Below the pieces are notes generated by a model, which saw only the letters and a program-made list of their open reading frames with translations, had not been told where the DNA came from and ran no database searches. Positions 10,316 to 18,427 of a stretch of DNA of 64,000 nt are shown here, one piece after another (the stretch's first letter is position 1; the number at the start of each line of letters is the position of its first letter). The translations under genes and the position numbers were made by a program. The DNA is from Streptomyces sp. RFCAC02 (lineage in GTDB: Bacteria; Actinomycetota; Actinomycetes; Streptomycetales; Streptomycetaceae): contig NZ_SAUH01000001.1 in assembly GCF_004193175.1 (NCBI RefSeq), positions 3,102,501 through 3,166,500 of the forward strand. The letters are read 5' to 3'.

Positions 10316-10342
10316 CTCTCCACAGGCAGTCAGTTGTCCACA
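10316..10342 (+). promoter_or_regulatory. Two DnaA boxes upstream of parA
   Basis: CTCTCCACA (10316-10324) and the perfect Streptomyces DnaA box TTGTCCACA (10334-10342) lie in direct orientation just before the first candidate parA ATG. They are outside oriC, so DnaA may bind at the parAB control region. This is inference from sequence. Confidence 0.6.
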
Positions 10343-10378
10343 GGTATGGGGACCTCGCTGGTTCCGGAGCCCTCCGAC

Positions 10379-11455
10379 ATGGCAGGCTTTGAACCCACGA
10401 AGGCTGCGCGTGTCGAGGAGAGTGAACCATTGCGGTCCGACGCCAATATCGCGGGGCCGACGGCCGATCCGGTCCCCGGCCCTCGGTCCGAACCGGCGGA
10501 TGCACCGGGAGGCGCGGTGGACATCGCGTCGAGCGCCCCGCCGCCGACCGGGCCGGCTCCGGCAGGCCGGGCGGCTCAGCAGGCGGTGGCGGCGATGTAC
10601 CGCACCGGCGGAAGCCTGCCGCGTCCCGAGAGCACCCGCATCATGATCGTCGCCAACCAGAAGGGCGGCGTCGGCAAGACCACGACCACGGTCAACCTCG
10701 CCGCTTCGCTGGCCCTGCACGGGGCACGGGTCCTGGTGATCGACCTCGACCCGCAGGGGAACGCCTCGACGGCGCTCGGTATCGATCATCACGCCGAAGT
10801 CCCGTCCATCTACGACGTCCTGGTGGAGAGCCTGCCGCTGTCCGACGTCGTCCAGCCGGTGCACGATGTCGAGGGCCTTTTCTGTGCTCCCGCCACCATC
10901 GACCTGGCCGGTGCCGAGATCGAGCTGGTCTCCCTGGTGGCCAGGGAGAGCCGGCTGAAGCGGGCGATCAGCGCCTATGAGCAACCGCTGGACTATGTCT
11001 TCATCGACTGCCCGCCTTCGCTCGGCCTGCTCACCGTCAACGCGCTGGTCGCCGGCGCGGAGGTCTGCATCCCCATCCAGTGCGAGTACTACGCCCTGGA
11101 GGGCCTGGGGCAGCTCCTGCGCAATGTGGAGCTGGTCCGGGGACACCTCAACCCCGAGTTGCACGTCTCGACCATCCTGCTGACCATGTACGACGGCCGG
11201 ACCAGGCTGGCCTCCCAGGTCGCGGAGGAAGTGCGCAGCCACTTCGGCGCCGAGGTCCTCAGGACGAACATCCCCCGGTCCGTCCGCATCTCCGAGGCAC
11301 CGAGCTATGGACAGACGGTCCTCACCTACGATCCCGGTTCAAGCGGTTCCCTGTCCTACCTGGAAGCCGCTCGGGAGATCGCCCTGCGGGGTGTGGCTTC
11401 TCAGCATGTTCTGCCGCAGCAGGAACAGCGCGGCCCGGTGGAGGGAACACAGTGA
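10379..11455 (+). CDS. parA: Chromosome partitioning ATPase ParA
   Basis: This ParA/Soj-type deviant Walker ATPase works with ParB-parS to segregate and anchor chromosomes, notably in Streptomyces sporogenic hyphae. The Walker A motif KGGVGKTT is at residues 95-102, followed by [14 protein letters not shown] and the [13 protein letters not shown] motif. The first 85 residues are Ala/Pro-rich and probably disordered. ATG at 10379 (GGAG upstream) gives 358 residues. ATG at 10346 is the alternative, and frames extending further upstream run through parS and are unlikely. It overlaps parB by 4 bp. Confidence 0.93.
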   Translation: MAGFEPTKAARVEESEPLRSDANIAGPTADPVPGPRSEPADAPGGAVDIASSAPPPTGPAPAGRAAQQAVAAMYRTGGSLPRPESTRIMIVANQKGGVGKTTTTVNLAASLALHGARVLVIDLDPQGNASTALGIDHHAEVPSIYDVLVESLPLSDVVQPVHDVEGLFCAPATIDLAGAEIELVSLVARESRLKRAISAYEQPLDYVFIDCPPSLGLLTVNALVAGAEVCIPIQCEYYALEGLGQLLRNVELVRGHLNPELHVSTILLTMYDGRTRLASQVAEEVRSHFGAEVLRTNIPRSVRISEAPSYGQTVLTYDPGSSGSLSYLEAAREIALRGVASQHVLPQQEQRGPVEGTQ

Positions 11456-12576
11456 GCGAACGACGCAGAGGTCTCGGCCGTGGGCTGGGAGCATTGATTC
11501 CCGCCGCGCCGCCGCGTTCGGAGAGCGAGGCCGCGGCCTCCGAGGCGGGGCCGGCCTCACCCGCTTCCCTGCCCATGCTCAACCCGCAGCGGGGCATCCC
11601 CGTCCCGTCCGCTGCTGAGCGTCTGGACGGTACGCCGGCCGTGGAGCGGGCACCGGGCGCCCCGGACCCCGCTTCGGGTCCGGCCGCTGAACCGGTACCG
11701 GCTCCGCCGGCCGGAGCGTACTTCGCCGAGATCCCGATCGACGCGATCATCCCGAACCCCCATCAGCCCCGCGAGGTCTTCGACGAGGACGCGCTGGCCG
11801 AACTCGTCACCTCCATCAAGGAGGTGGGGCTGCTCCAGCCGGTCGTCGTCCGGCAGGTGAACTCCGATCAGTACGAGCTGATCATGGGTGAGCGCCGGTG
11901 GCGGGCCTGTCAGGAAGCGGAGCTGGAAGCGATCCCCGCGATCGTCCGGCACACCGAAGACAACAGGATGCTCCTGGACGCGCTGCTGGAGAACCTCCAC
12001 CGGGCTCAGCTCAATCCGCTGGAAGAGGCGCACGCCTACGACCAGTTGCTGAAGGACTTCCAGTGCACCCACGACGAACTGGCCGATCGCATCGGCCGGT
12101 CCCGTCCGCAGGTGTCGAACACGCTCCGGCTGCTCCGCCTGTCGACGAACGTCCAGAAGCGCGTGGCGTCCGGTGTGCTGTCGGCCGGCCATGCCCGTGC
12201 CCTGGTGGCTGTCGAGGACCCGGAGGAGCAGGAGCGGCTGGCGCATCGCATCGTCGCCGAGAACCTCTCGGTCCGGGCCATCGAGGAGATCCTCGTGCTG
12301 ATGGGCTCGGCCGCCAAGAAGGGCGCGAAGCCGCGTGGCCCCCGGGCCGGCACTCGGATCTCCCCCGCCCTGGAAGGGCTGGCGGGCCGCCTGTCGGATC
12401 GCTTCGAGACACGCGTGAAGGTGGACCTCGGTCAGAAGAAGGGCAAGATCGTCGTCGAGTTCGCCTCGGTGGAGGACCTGAACCGCATCCTCAGCCAGTT
12501 GGCGCCCGACGAGCGGCCGGTCCTGGAGCAGACCCGGGCTGCCGATCCCGCGCCTTCCGCCGAGGGGAGCGACTGA
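11452..12576 (+). CDS. parB: Chromosome partitioning protein ParB
   Basis: ParB is a CTP-dependent clamp that loads at parS and spreads. GTG at 11452 overlaps the parA stop (GTGA) and gives 374 residues starting [17 protein letters not shown], the conserved ParA-contacting N-terminus. Residues 25-90 are a Pro/Ala linker. The CTP-binding domain carries [11 protein letters not shown] (GERRxR motif) and [21 protein letters not shown] helix-turn-helix follows ([21 protein letters not shown]). The C-terminal 60 residues form the dimerisation domain. Confidence 0.97.
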   Translation: MSERRRGLGRGLGALIPAAPPRSESEAAASEAGPASPASLPMLNPQRGIPVPSAAERLDGTPAVERAPGAPDPASGPAAEPVPAPPAGAYFAEIPIDAIIPNPHQPREVFDEDALAELVTSIKEVGLLQPVVVRQVNSDQYELIMGERRWRACQEAELEAIPAIVRHTEDNRMLLDALLENLHRAQLNPLEEAHAYDQLLKDFQCTHDELADRIGRSRPQVSNTLRLLRLSTNVQKRVASGVLSAGHARALVAVEDPEEQERLAHRIVAENLSVRAIEEILVLMGSAAKKGAKPRGPRAGTRISPALEGLAGRLSDRFETRVKVDLGQKKGKIVVEFASVEDLNRILSQLAPDERPVLEQTRAADPAPSAEGSD

Positions 12577-12611
12577 CAGGAAAGCGACCGGCAGCGAGCG
12601 TCGCATCATCT

Positions 12612-12648
12612 CGGCGCCCCATGGATACCATGCATCCATGGGGCGCCG
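12612..12648. terminator. 15-bp perfect hairpin after parB that covers the acetyltransferase start codon
   Basis: Arms at 12612-12626 and 12634-12648 are exact reverse complements (15 bp, GC-rich outer part) with a 7-base loop, followed by TCTTGT. It looks like a parAB terminator or an attenuator. The ATG of the next gene (12638) is inside the right arm, so the folded RNA would hide that start codon. Confidence 0.7.
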
Positions 12649-13306
12649 TCTTGTGCCACTGACGCCCGACTGTGTCGGGGATCTACCGGCCCGCTGCCGT
12701 GACTGTCTCTTCTGGGAGGCCGGTCCGGTCGGTGAGCCGCGCCGGGAGTCCGGCTCGCTGTCCGCCGAGGGACCAGCGGACGGCCTGCGTCGGAAGCGGG
12801 CGTGGGTGTCGTCGTTGACTCAGGAGTGGGGGCCCTGCGGCCGACTGGTCGTGGTCGATGAGACTCGGGTCGGCTTCGCTCTCTACGCGCCTCCCGACCG
12901 TGTGCCCCGGGCCGCTGCCTTCCCCACGAGCCCCGTCAGTCCGGACGCCGTCCTGCTGCTGACTGCCTGGCTCGCCCCTGAGTGCCGGGGACAGGGGCTC
13001 GGGCGGACCCTGATGCAGTCGGTGGTGAAGGATCTCGCGGGCCGCGGCGTCCGGGCGATCGAGTGCTTCGCCGACGCGCGTGGGCGCACCGACTCCTGCT
13101 TGCTCCCGGCGCCGTTCCTGGCGGCGGTGGGGTTCGAGGAGGCGCGTTCCCATCGGGTGTCTCCCCGCATGCGGCTGGAGCTGCGGCGCACGGTGTCCTG
13201 GCGGACGGACGTCGGGCAGGCGTGGGACCGGCTGGTCGGGAGCGGTAGAGGGAGGGTCTCGCTCCAGCCAGCACTGAGGGCCGGTCACGTTTCACGTGAA
13301 ACATGA
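12638..13306 (+). CDS. GNAT family N-acetyltransferase
   Basis: The 222-residue protein begins MGRRLVPLT, the N-terminus I recognise from the Streptomyces gene found between parB and trxA. The acetyl-CoA loop is seen as LTAWLAPECRGQGLGRTLM (about residues 107-125), with the Q/RxxGxG/A motif RGQGLG. Upstream lies RLVVVDETRVGFALYAP, the usual beta strands of the GNAT fold. The substrate is unknown. The start codon lies in a strong hairpin, and the stop codon (13304-13306) lies within the terminator palindrome at 13276-13315. Confidence 0.85.
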   Translation: MGRRLVPLTPDCVGDLPARCRDCLFWEAGPVGEPRRESGSLSAEGPADGLRRKRAWVSSLTQEWGPCGRLVVVDETRVGFALYAPPDRVPRAAAFPTSPVSPDAVLLLTAWLAPECRGQGLGRTLMQSVVKDLAGRGVRAIECFADARGRTDSCLLPAPFLAAVGFEEARSHRVSPRMRLELRRTVSWRTDVGQAWDRLVGSGRGRVSLQPALRAGHVSRET

Positions 13307-13315
13307 CCGGCCCTC
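13276..13315. terminator. parS: Convergent terminator palindrome with parS at its tip
   Basis: Outer arms 13276-13287 and 13304-13315 are exact 12-bp complements. Between them lies a perfect parS (13289-13302), itself a palindrome, flanked by one unpaired base on each side. The whole is a 40-bp near-perfect palindrome between the convergent acetyltransferase gene and trxA. It should act as a bidirectional terminator in RNA and as a ParB site in DNA. Confidence 0.85.
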
Positions 13316-13331
13316 GGAGGGGGTGCCGGTG

Positions 13332-13661
13332 TCAGGAGATGAAGGCGTTGAGATCCCGCTCGATCGCGGCCTTCGGCTTGGCTCCGACGATGGTCTTCAC
13401 GACGTCGCCGTTCTGGTAGACGTTCATCGTGGGGATGGACATGATGCCGTAGCGGGCCGCCGTGGCCGGGTTCTCGTCGATGTTGAGCTTGACGACGGTG
13501 AGCTTCTCGGCGTGCTCGGCGGCGATGGCCTCCAACGCGGGGGCGACCATGCGGCAGGGACCGCACCACTCCGCCCAGAAGTCGACCAGGACGGGCTTGT
13601 CGCTCTTGAGGACCTTCTCCTCGAAGTCCGCGTCAGTGGCGGTCACGGTGGCACCGGCCAT
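13332..13661 (-). CDS. trxA: Thioredoxin
   Basis: A 109-residue thioredoxin with the canonical active site WCGPC (Cys33 and Cys36) and the cis-proline in SIPTMNVYQ. It reduces disulfides in cytosolic proteins and is itself reduced by the thioredoxin reductase encoded immediately upstream. A trxB-trxA operon next to parAB is standard in Streptomyces. A GGAG-type ribosome binding site precedes the ATG at 13661. Confidence 0.96.
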   Translation of the reverse strand: MAGATVTATDADFEEKVLKSDKPVLVDFWAEWCGPCRMVAPALEAIAAEHAEKLTVVKLNIDENPATAARYGIMSIPTMNVYQNGDVVKTIVGAKPKAAIERDLNAFIS

Positions 13662-13707
13662 GATGCTTCTCCTTCACTTTCGGTGGGGTGGTGGTGGGAG
13701 AGAAAAG

Positions 13708-14676
13708 TCAGACCTGGACGTCCGAGGAAACGGCCTCGGCGTCGGTGAGGGCGGCCAGGTAGCGCTCGGCGTCGAGTGCCGCGGAGCAGCCCGTCCCGGC
13801 GGCGGTGATCGCCTGGCGGTAGGTGTGGTCCACGACATCACCGGCGGCGAAGACGCCCGGGACACTGGTGCGCGTGGTGGGGGCCTCGACCTGGACATAG
13901 CCGTCGCGGTCCAGTTCGAGCTGACCGGTGAACAGCTCCACCCGGGGGTCGTGGCCGATGGCGACGAACAGGCCGGTCACCGGCAGCTCGGACGTCTCAC
14001 CCGTCTTGGTGTTGCGCAGGGTGAGGCTGGAGAGCTTGCCCTCGGTGCCGTGGATCTCCGCCACCTCGCTGTCCCAGGCGAAGGAGATCTTGGGGTCGGC
14101 GAAGGCACGCTCCTGCATGGCCTTGGACGCCCGCAGGGTGTCCCGGCGGTGCACGATGGTGACCGAGCGGGCGAAGCGGCTGAGGAAGGTGGCCTCCTCC
14201 ATGGCTGTGTCACCGCCACCGACGACCACGATGTCCTGCTCCTTGAAGAAGAAACCGTCGCAGGTGGCGCAGTAGGAGACCCCGCGGCCGGAGAGCTGGT
14301 CCTCCTGAGGGAGGCCGAGCCGGCGGTGCTGCGATCCGGTGGCCACGATGACGGCCTTGGCCTCGTGGACGGTGCCGGCGGTGTCGGTCACCTTCTTGAT
14401 CTCGCCGCTGAAGTCCACGGACACCACGTCGTCCGGGACCAGCTCGGCGCCGAATCGCTCAGCCTGGGCACGCATGCCGTCCATCAGGTCGGGACCCATG
14501 ATGCCGTCCTTGAAGCCGGGAAAGTTCTCGACCTCGGTGGTGTTCATCAGGGCGCCGCCCGCGGTGACCGATCCCTCGAAGACGAGGGGGTTGAGCGAAG
14601 CGCGTGCGGTGTAGAGCGCAGCCGTATAGCCGGCGGGTCCAGAGCCGATGATGATCACGTTGCGGACGTCGCTCAC
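13708..14676 (-). CDS. trxB: Thioredoxin reductase (NADPH)
   Basis: This flavoenzyme passes electrons from NADPH to thioredoxin. GTG at 14676, preceded by AAGGAAG, gives 322 residues. The FAD-binding motif GSGPAG is at 11-16, the redox-active CATC at Cys136-Cys139, the NADPH-binding motif [10 protein letters not shown] follows, and a second FAD motif lies in [10 protein letters not shown]. Extension upstream to 14736 would run into the promoter and is rejected. The upstream region carries a sigma-R-type promoter, consistent with thiol-stress control. Confidence 0.96.
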   Translation of the reverse strand: MSDVRNVIIIGSGPAGYTAALYTARASLNPLVFEGSVTAGGALMNTTEVENFPGFKDGIMGPDLMDGMRAQAERFGAELVPDDVVSVDFSGEIKKVTDTAGTVHEAKAVIVATGSQHRRLGLPQEDQLSGRGVSYCATCDGFFFKEQDIVVVGGGDTAMEEATFLSRFARSVTIVHRRDTLRASKAMQERAFADPKISFAWDSEVAEIHGTEGKLSSLTLRNTKTGETSELPVTGLFVAIGHDPRVELFTGQLELDRDGYVQVEAPTTRTSVPGVFAAGDVVDHTYRQAITAAGTGCSAALDAERYLAALTDAEAVSSDVQV

Positions 14677-14737
14677 GGAAATCTTCCTTGTCTCAGGATC
14701 TCTCACCCGGGACCCCGGCCGGGGCCCACAGTCCAAT

Positions 14738-14764
14738 AACCGATCCTAGGGTCCCAGACATTCC
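14738..14764 (-). promoter_or_regulatory. Sigma-R-type promoter of trxBA
   Basis: On the minus strand GGGAAT (-35; GGAAT is the complement of 14760-14764) and GTT (-10; complement of 14738-14740) are 19 bases apart, about 60 bp before the trxB start. This matches the GGAAT-N18/19-GTT pattern of the SigR thiol-oxidative-stress regulon, to which Streptomyces trxBA is known to belong. Confidence 0.7.
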
Positions 14765-14789
14765 CGGCTCCTCGCGCGACGGGCAGCCC

Positions 14790-15812
14790 TCACTCGCGCG
14801 GGTAGCTCGCCCGGAGCAGCACTTCCCCCGAGATCGGGGGGTGGGCGTTCACGCAGCCCGCGTCGACCATGTAGGCGTCGACGCGGTCCGGGTCCGCCGA
14901 GTGGGCGAAGACGACGAGATAGGCGTCGTTCCCCGCGTAGTCCTCTTCACCCGCGGCCAGCGGCGCCTCCCGGCGTCCGATGGCGGCCTCGACGCAGGAG
15001 GGGACCTCGGCCGGTTCGGCGACGCCGGTCTCGTCCGGCCCAGGACTGGTCCCGGAACCCATGTCGGGCGAAGCCTCGGCCGAGTCCGGAGCCTCGGTCT
15101 CTGTCGGCTCCGCGGATTCCGCGGAGCGCTCCTCGGAGGGGTCCGGGGAGGCCGTGCCACTGGTGCTCAGCACGCTGGGGAGTACCGCCGCCTCGGCGAG
15201 CAGCTCACGCACCTGCACGGCCACCTGATCCGCACCATCGGCCGCCTCGCCATCGGCGTACATCTCGGCGGTTCCGGCATCCTCCGTCCCCGTCCCGACA
15301 TGGTCCATGGACTGCACGACGATCGCGCCGAAGCCGAGCATGACCAGGGCGCCCGCTGCTGCGAGCGCCAGGCGCGGCCGGCGCCGCCGGGAACCGCTGC
15401 CCGGCCCTGTCGGGGATGCGACCGGACCCCACTCCTCGGATTCGGCTTCCGCCGTCCGACCGTCCGCGGGGTTTCCCTCCCCGAACTCCCGTGGCCCTTC
15501 CTTCTCGGTGCCACGCGGCACCGCTCTTCTGGTTTCACGTGGCACCGCTCCTCTGGTTTCACGCGGCACCTCTCTTCTGGTTTCACGTGAAACTGCGCCG
15601 AGGGCGTCCTCGATGCGCGCAGCGATGTCGTCCGGTATCGGCGCAGCCGGGAAGGCCTGGAGTTCCTGTCTCAGCAGAGCGAGATCGGCGAGTGTGTCCG
15701 AGCAGGCGGTGCAGTGGGTGAGGTGGTCGTGGAGTGCTGCCGCCTCGGCCGTGGGGAGGAGATCCTCTTCGAGGTCGGCCAGCTCCTCCGGCCCGGGGTG
15801 TCGATCACTCAT
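14790..15812 (-). CDS. Zinc-binding anti-sigma factor, partner of SigM
   Basis: ATG at 15812 overlaps the sigM stop by ATGA and has a GGGGGAG ribosome binding site; the product is 340 residues. The N-terminal anti-sigma domain contains the zinc motif H-x3-C-x2-C (His30, Cys34, Cys37) of ZAS proteins. A basic 8-residue repeat region (about 74-103) follows, then a charged stretch. One membrane segment (around LALAAAGALVMLGFGAIVVQ) leads to an outside domain rich in Glu, Ser and Pro and ending with a small Cys-containing module. It probably holds SigM at the membrane until a signal arrives. The coding region for 74-103 contains parS and parS-like repeats. Confidence 0.85.
   Translation of the reverse strand: MSDRHPGPEELADLEEDLLPTAEAAALHDHLTHCTACSDTLADLALLRQELQAFPAAPIPDDIAARIEDALGAVSRETRREVPRETRGAVPRETRRAVPRGTEKEGPREFGEGNPADGRTAEAESEEWGPVASPTGPGSGSRRRRPRLALAAAGALVMLGFGAIVVQSMDHVGTGTEDAGTAEMYADGEAADGADQVAVQVRELLAEAAVLPSVLSTSGTASPDPSEERSAESAEPTETEAPDSAEASPDMGSGTSPGPDETGVAEPAEVPSCVEAAIGRREAPLAAGEEDYAGNDAYLVVFAHSADPDRVDAYMVDAGCVNAHPPISGEVLLRASYPRE
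15507..15593. repeat. parS: 24-bp tandem repeats built on parS, including one perfect parS
   Basis: Three full 24-bp units (15507-15530, 15531-15554, 15555-15578) and a partial fourth (from 15579) lie head to tail inside the anti-sigma gene. Each unit contains a 14-mer at the parS position: GTGCCACGCGGCAC (15508), GTTTCACGTGGCAC (15532), GTTTCACGCGGCAC (15556) and the perfect GTTTCACGTGAAAC (15580-15593). In the protein this gives 8-residue repeats such as PRETRGAV. The first 14-mer is itself a perfect palindrome. Confidence 0.9.
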
Positions 15813-16504
15813 GAGCGCTTCTCCCCCCTTCCCTGTACGGCTCCGGTCTCTCCCGCGTTCCTCGGAGATGGGACGGATGCGCCCGGTGTCCGGTTCCTTC
15901 CCTTGTCTTCCGCTTCCGTGCGGGGTTGAAGATGTCGGAGCAGGGGCAGCAGCCGGGATCGTCCCCTGGCGCATCGGCTCTTGACGGTCCCCACCGGTAC
16001 CTCCAGGATGCGGGCGGCCTCGGCGACGGGGTAGCCCTGCATGTCCACCAGGACCAGTGCGGCGCGCTGCTCGGCGGGCAGTTCGGCCAGGGCCTCTTCG
16101 AGCTGGCGACGGAGGTCCTGACGCTCGGCCGGATCGGCGGCGGACTCCTGGGGCTCCAGGAGGTCCTCCAGGCGTCCCGGCTCGGGGAGCGGGGCGGTGC
16201 GACGGCTCTTCGCCTTGCGCATGCGGTCGAGGCAGGCGTTGACGGTGATCCGGTGCAGCCAGGTGGTGACCGCGGCCTGGCCGCGGAAGGTGTGGGCCGC
16301 CCGGTAGGCGGAGACGAAGGCGTCCTGGAGGGCGTCAGCGGCTTCCTCGCGGTCGCCGAGCGTTCTCAGGGCCACGGCCCAGAGTCGGTCGCGGTGGCGG
16401 CGCACGATCTCGGTGAAGGCATCGGGGTCGCCCGCCACGTGCCGGTGGAGCAGATCGTCATCGGTCGCGGTGTCGGAAGGCTCGCGGGGCGCGCGGTGTC
16501 CCAC
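15809..16504 (-). CDS. sigM: ECF RNA polymerase sigma factor SigM
   Basis: A 231-residue ECF sigma factor from GTG 16504. Sigma region 2 (about 18-90) includes FTEIVRRHRDRLWAVALRTL, the DALQDAFVSAYRAAHTFRG segment and TWLHRITVNACLDRMRK. Region 4 (about 130-185) contains LPAEQRAALVLVDMQGYPVAEAARILEVPVGTVKSR. The sequence is the one annotated SigM in Streptomyces between trxB and murJ. It is followed by its overlapping anti-sigma gene, the usual arrangement of cognate pairs. About 35 residues after region 4 are basic and variable. Confidence 0.9.
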   Translation of the reverse strand: MGHRAPREPSDTATDDDLLHRHVAGDPDAFTEIVRRHRDRLWAVALRTLGDREEAADALQDAFVSAYRAAHTFRGQAAVTTWLHRITVNACLDRMRKAKSRRTAPLPEPGRLEDLLEPQESAADPAERQDLRRQLEEALAELPAEQRAALVLVDMQGYPVAEAARILEVPVGTVKSRCARGRSRLLPLLRHLQPRTEAEDKGRNRTPGASVPSPRNAGETGAVQGRGEKRS

Positions 16505-16564
16505 GGCGAACCCTCCCCTCGTCGCTGCCCGGCCCGGACGGGCGGGCCGGGCACTGCCCGGTGT

Positions 16565-18256
16565 TCACTCCCCCGTGACGGTGATGTCAGTGATGCGGCC
16601 ACGGTAGTTGCCGTCGGAACCCTGCGGCAGATCGGTGAGCCAGACGAGAATGTACCGTGTCTCGATCGTGCCGTCCCCGGCCAGCGTGACGGACTCCCCG
16701 CTGCCCTCGGCGACGGTGGTGAAGTCCTCGGGATCCGACGGTGCGGATGTCGCCTCCGGGTCGGCCGCCCGGAACTCCATGGGGGTGTCACCGACGGCCT
16801 CGACGGTGACCGAGTGGACGGTCGTGACGTCACCCAGGTCGAGAACGACCCCGAGGCCGTCCTTGAGGTTGGCGAAGTGCGGACCGAAGTAGTTCTTGGT
16901 GTGCCAGTCCGACTCGGGGTCGTCGTCGATCGCGTTCTGCAGGGTGCTGGGGCTCTGGTCGCTGCCCCCGGGATTGAACTCGGTGATGTCGGCGATGTCG
17001 ATCGGCTGAGGCTCGGGCGCGTCGTTCGGCTGGACCGGGGGCGCCGCCTGCTCCTCCGTGGTGGTCCCGCCGGGGCTGTCCCCCTTCAGCAGGGTGTCGG
17101 CGAGCTGCCAGCTCCCCAGCCCGAGAGCCGCGATCAGCAGGGCCGAGACACCCCACTTCAATGCGGTACCCGTACGGCCCGGGAGGGCCGGCGCGGGCGG
17201 TGCCGGCGGCTGGACGGGAGGGTTCACCGCCGTCGGTGCGGCACCGAGCGAGCCCCGCTGGTAGGTGGTGCGCTGGAAACCGGCGATACCCGTCGGAGTC
17301 GGGTCCGCGGGGCGGATGCGGGGCAGAGCGGCCAGTGCCTTCCCCAGCTCCTCCGGAGTGGTGCAGGCGGGCTTCTGGCTGGCCGCGGTGGCGCCGTCGT
17401 TCACCAGAGCGCGCATGGCGACCTCGGACAGACCGCGGTGGACCCCGGCCCGGACCTGTTCGGGAGTGGCCAGTGAGTCGCGGGAGCCCTTGCTGAGCCC
17501 TGCGACGCCCGCGAGGCCATAGGCACCCTCGTCATAGGGCCAGCGCTGCGTGAGGGCGGCGTAGAGGAGCGCTCCGATGGCCTCCGTGTCGGCGCGTTCG
17601 GCCTGGTCCGAGACGATCCCCCGCAGTGCCGCGTCCACGGCGAGACCCCGGATGCGGAACTGGCCAGGTGCGGTACGCAGCACCGTGCCGGGGGTGAGGC
17701 GCAGGTGCGCCAGCCCCTTGCGGTGGGCGGCGGTCATCGCCTGCGCGACCTGGCTCGCCAGCGCGTACGCCTCGTGCGCCTCCAGCGGACCCGCCGCGAG
17801 CAGCGCGCTCAGCGGTACGGCATCCGGCAGCCACTCGTGGATGACGTGGACGAGTCCGTTGTCCTCCACCGCGTCGAGGACCTGGACGAACCGCGGATCA
17901 CCCAGCAGAGCCGCCGAGCGGGCCGCGGAGAGCACGGCGGCCGCGCGCTCGTGGTGCGCGGGCAGGATATGGACACCCACGGCGCGACGCAGCTTCTCGT
18001 CCATCGCACGCCAGCTGCTGAACCCGTCCAAACGGGTGATGCACTCCTCCAGGCGGTACCGCTTGGCGAGTCTGTGGCCGCTGTGCAGTTCGGGCGTGCG
18101 GGGGGTGTCGTCGGCCGTCCCCGGCCGGCCGGGCGCCGGCTCCGCGGTGAGCGCCATCGTCCTGGTGTCGGCGCGCTCGGCGTCCGGGGCGTCGCTGGTG
18201 TCGCGAACGCTGGTCGGCCCCTGCGGCGCGCTCGTCGCCGTGCTCCGTTCGGCCAC
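16565..18256 (-). CDS. Membrane-anchored pseudokinase with extracellular discoidin-like domain
   Basis: The 563-residue protein starts with a 60-residue variable region, then a kinase-like fold (about 65-320). The catalytic features are missing: the position of HRDLKPxN reads HLRLTPGTV, the DFG position reads IRGLAVD, and no VAIK lysine is apparent. A membrane segment (about 365-385, around GVSALLIAALGLGSWQLA) precedes an extracellular beta domain (about 420-563) with DDDPESDWHTKNYFG, like carbohydrate-binding F5/8C-type modules. In Mycobacterium tuberculosis these parts are fused to MurJ in MviN, where the phosphorylated pseudokinase recruits FhaA. Here they are a separate gene just downstream of murJ. 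Confidence 0.85.
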   Translation of the reverse strand: MAERSTATSAPQGPTSVRDTSDAPDAERADTRTMALTAEPAPGRPGTADDTPRTPELHSGHRLAKRYRLEECITRLDGFSSWRAMDEKLRRAVGVHILPAHHERAAAVLSAARSAALLGDPRFVQVLDAVEDNGLVHVIHEWLPDAVPLSALLAAGPLEAHEAYALASQVAQAMTAAHRKGLAHLRLTPGTVLRTAPGQFRIRGLAVDAALRGIVSDQAERADTEAIGALLYAALTQRWPYDEGAYGLAGVAGLSKGSRDSLATPEQVRAGVHRGLSEVAMRALVNDGATAASQKPACTTPEELGKALAALPRIRPADPTPTGIAGFQRTTYQRGSLGAAPTAVNPPVQPPAPPAPALPGRTGTALKWGVSALLIAALGLGSWQLADTLLKGDSPGGTTTEEQAAPPVQPNDAPEPQPIDIADITEFNPGGSDQSPSTLQNAIDDDPESDWHTKNYFGPHFANLKDGLGVVLDLGDVTTVHSVTVEAVGDTPMEFRAADPEATSAPSDPEDFTTVAEGSGESVTLAGDGTIETRYILVWLTDLPQGSDGNYRGRITDITVTGE

Positions 18257-18427
18257 CGTCGTTCCGCCTCCCCGTTCTCGGCTGTCGGGCTCTTGACACT
18301 GCCAGACTCATTGTGCCGGTAGTCCGTCGTAGTGCACGACATATGAGGGCGGCCGAAGGCTGTACGCCATATGGCCGAGTGGTGTCGTGCCGGGTGTCAC
18401 CGGATCGGGTGCCCCGTTCGTTCATTT

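Noticed and set aside
10115..10378. Longer ParA start at 10115
   Set aside because: The extension would translate parS and both DnaA boxes and has no ribosome binding site of its own.
15507..15593. Possible CRISPR array
   Set aside because: The repeats are adjacent with no spacers, only four units, in frame in a gene and based on parS.
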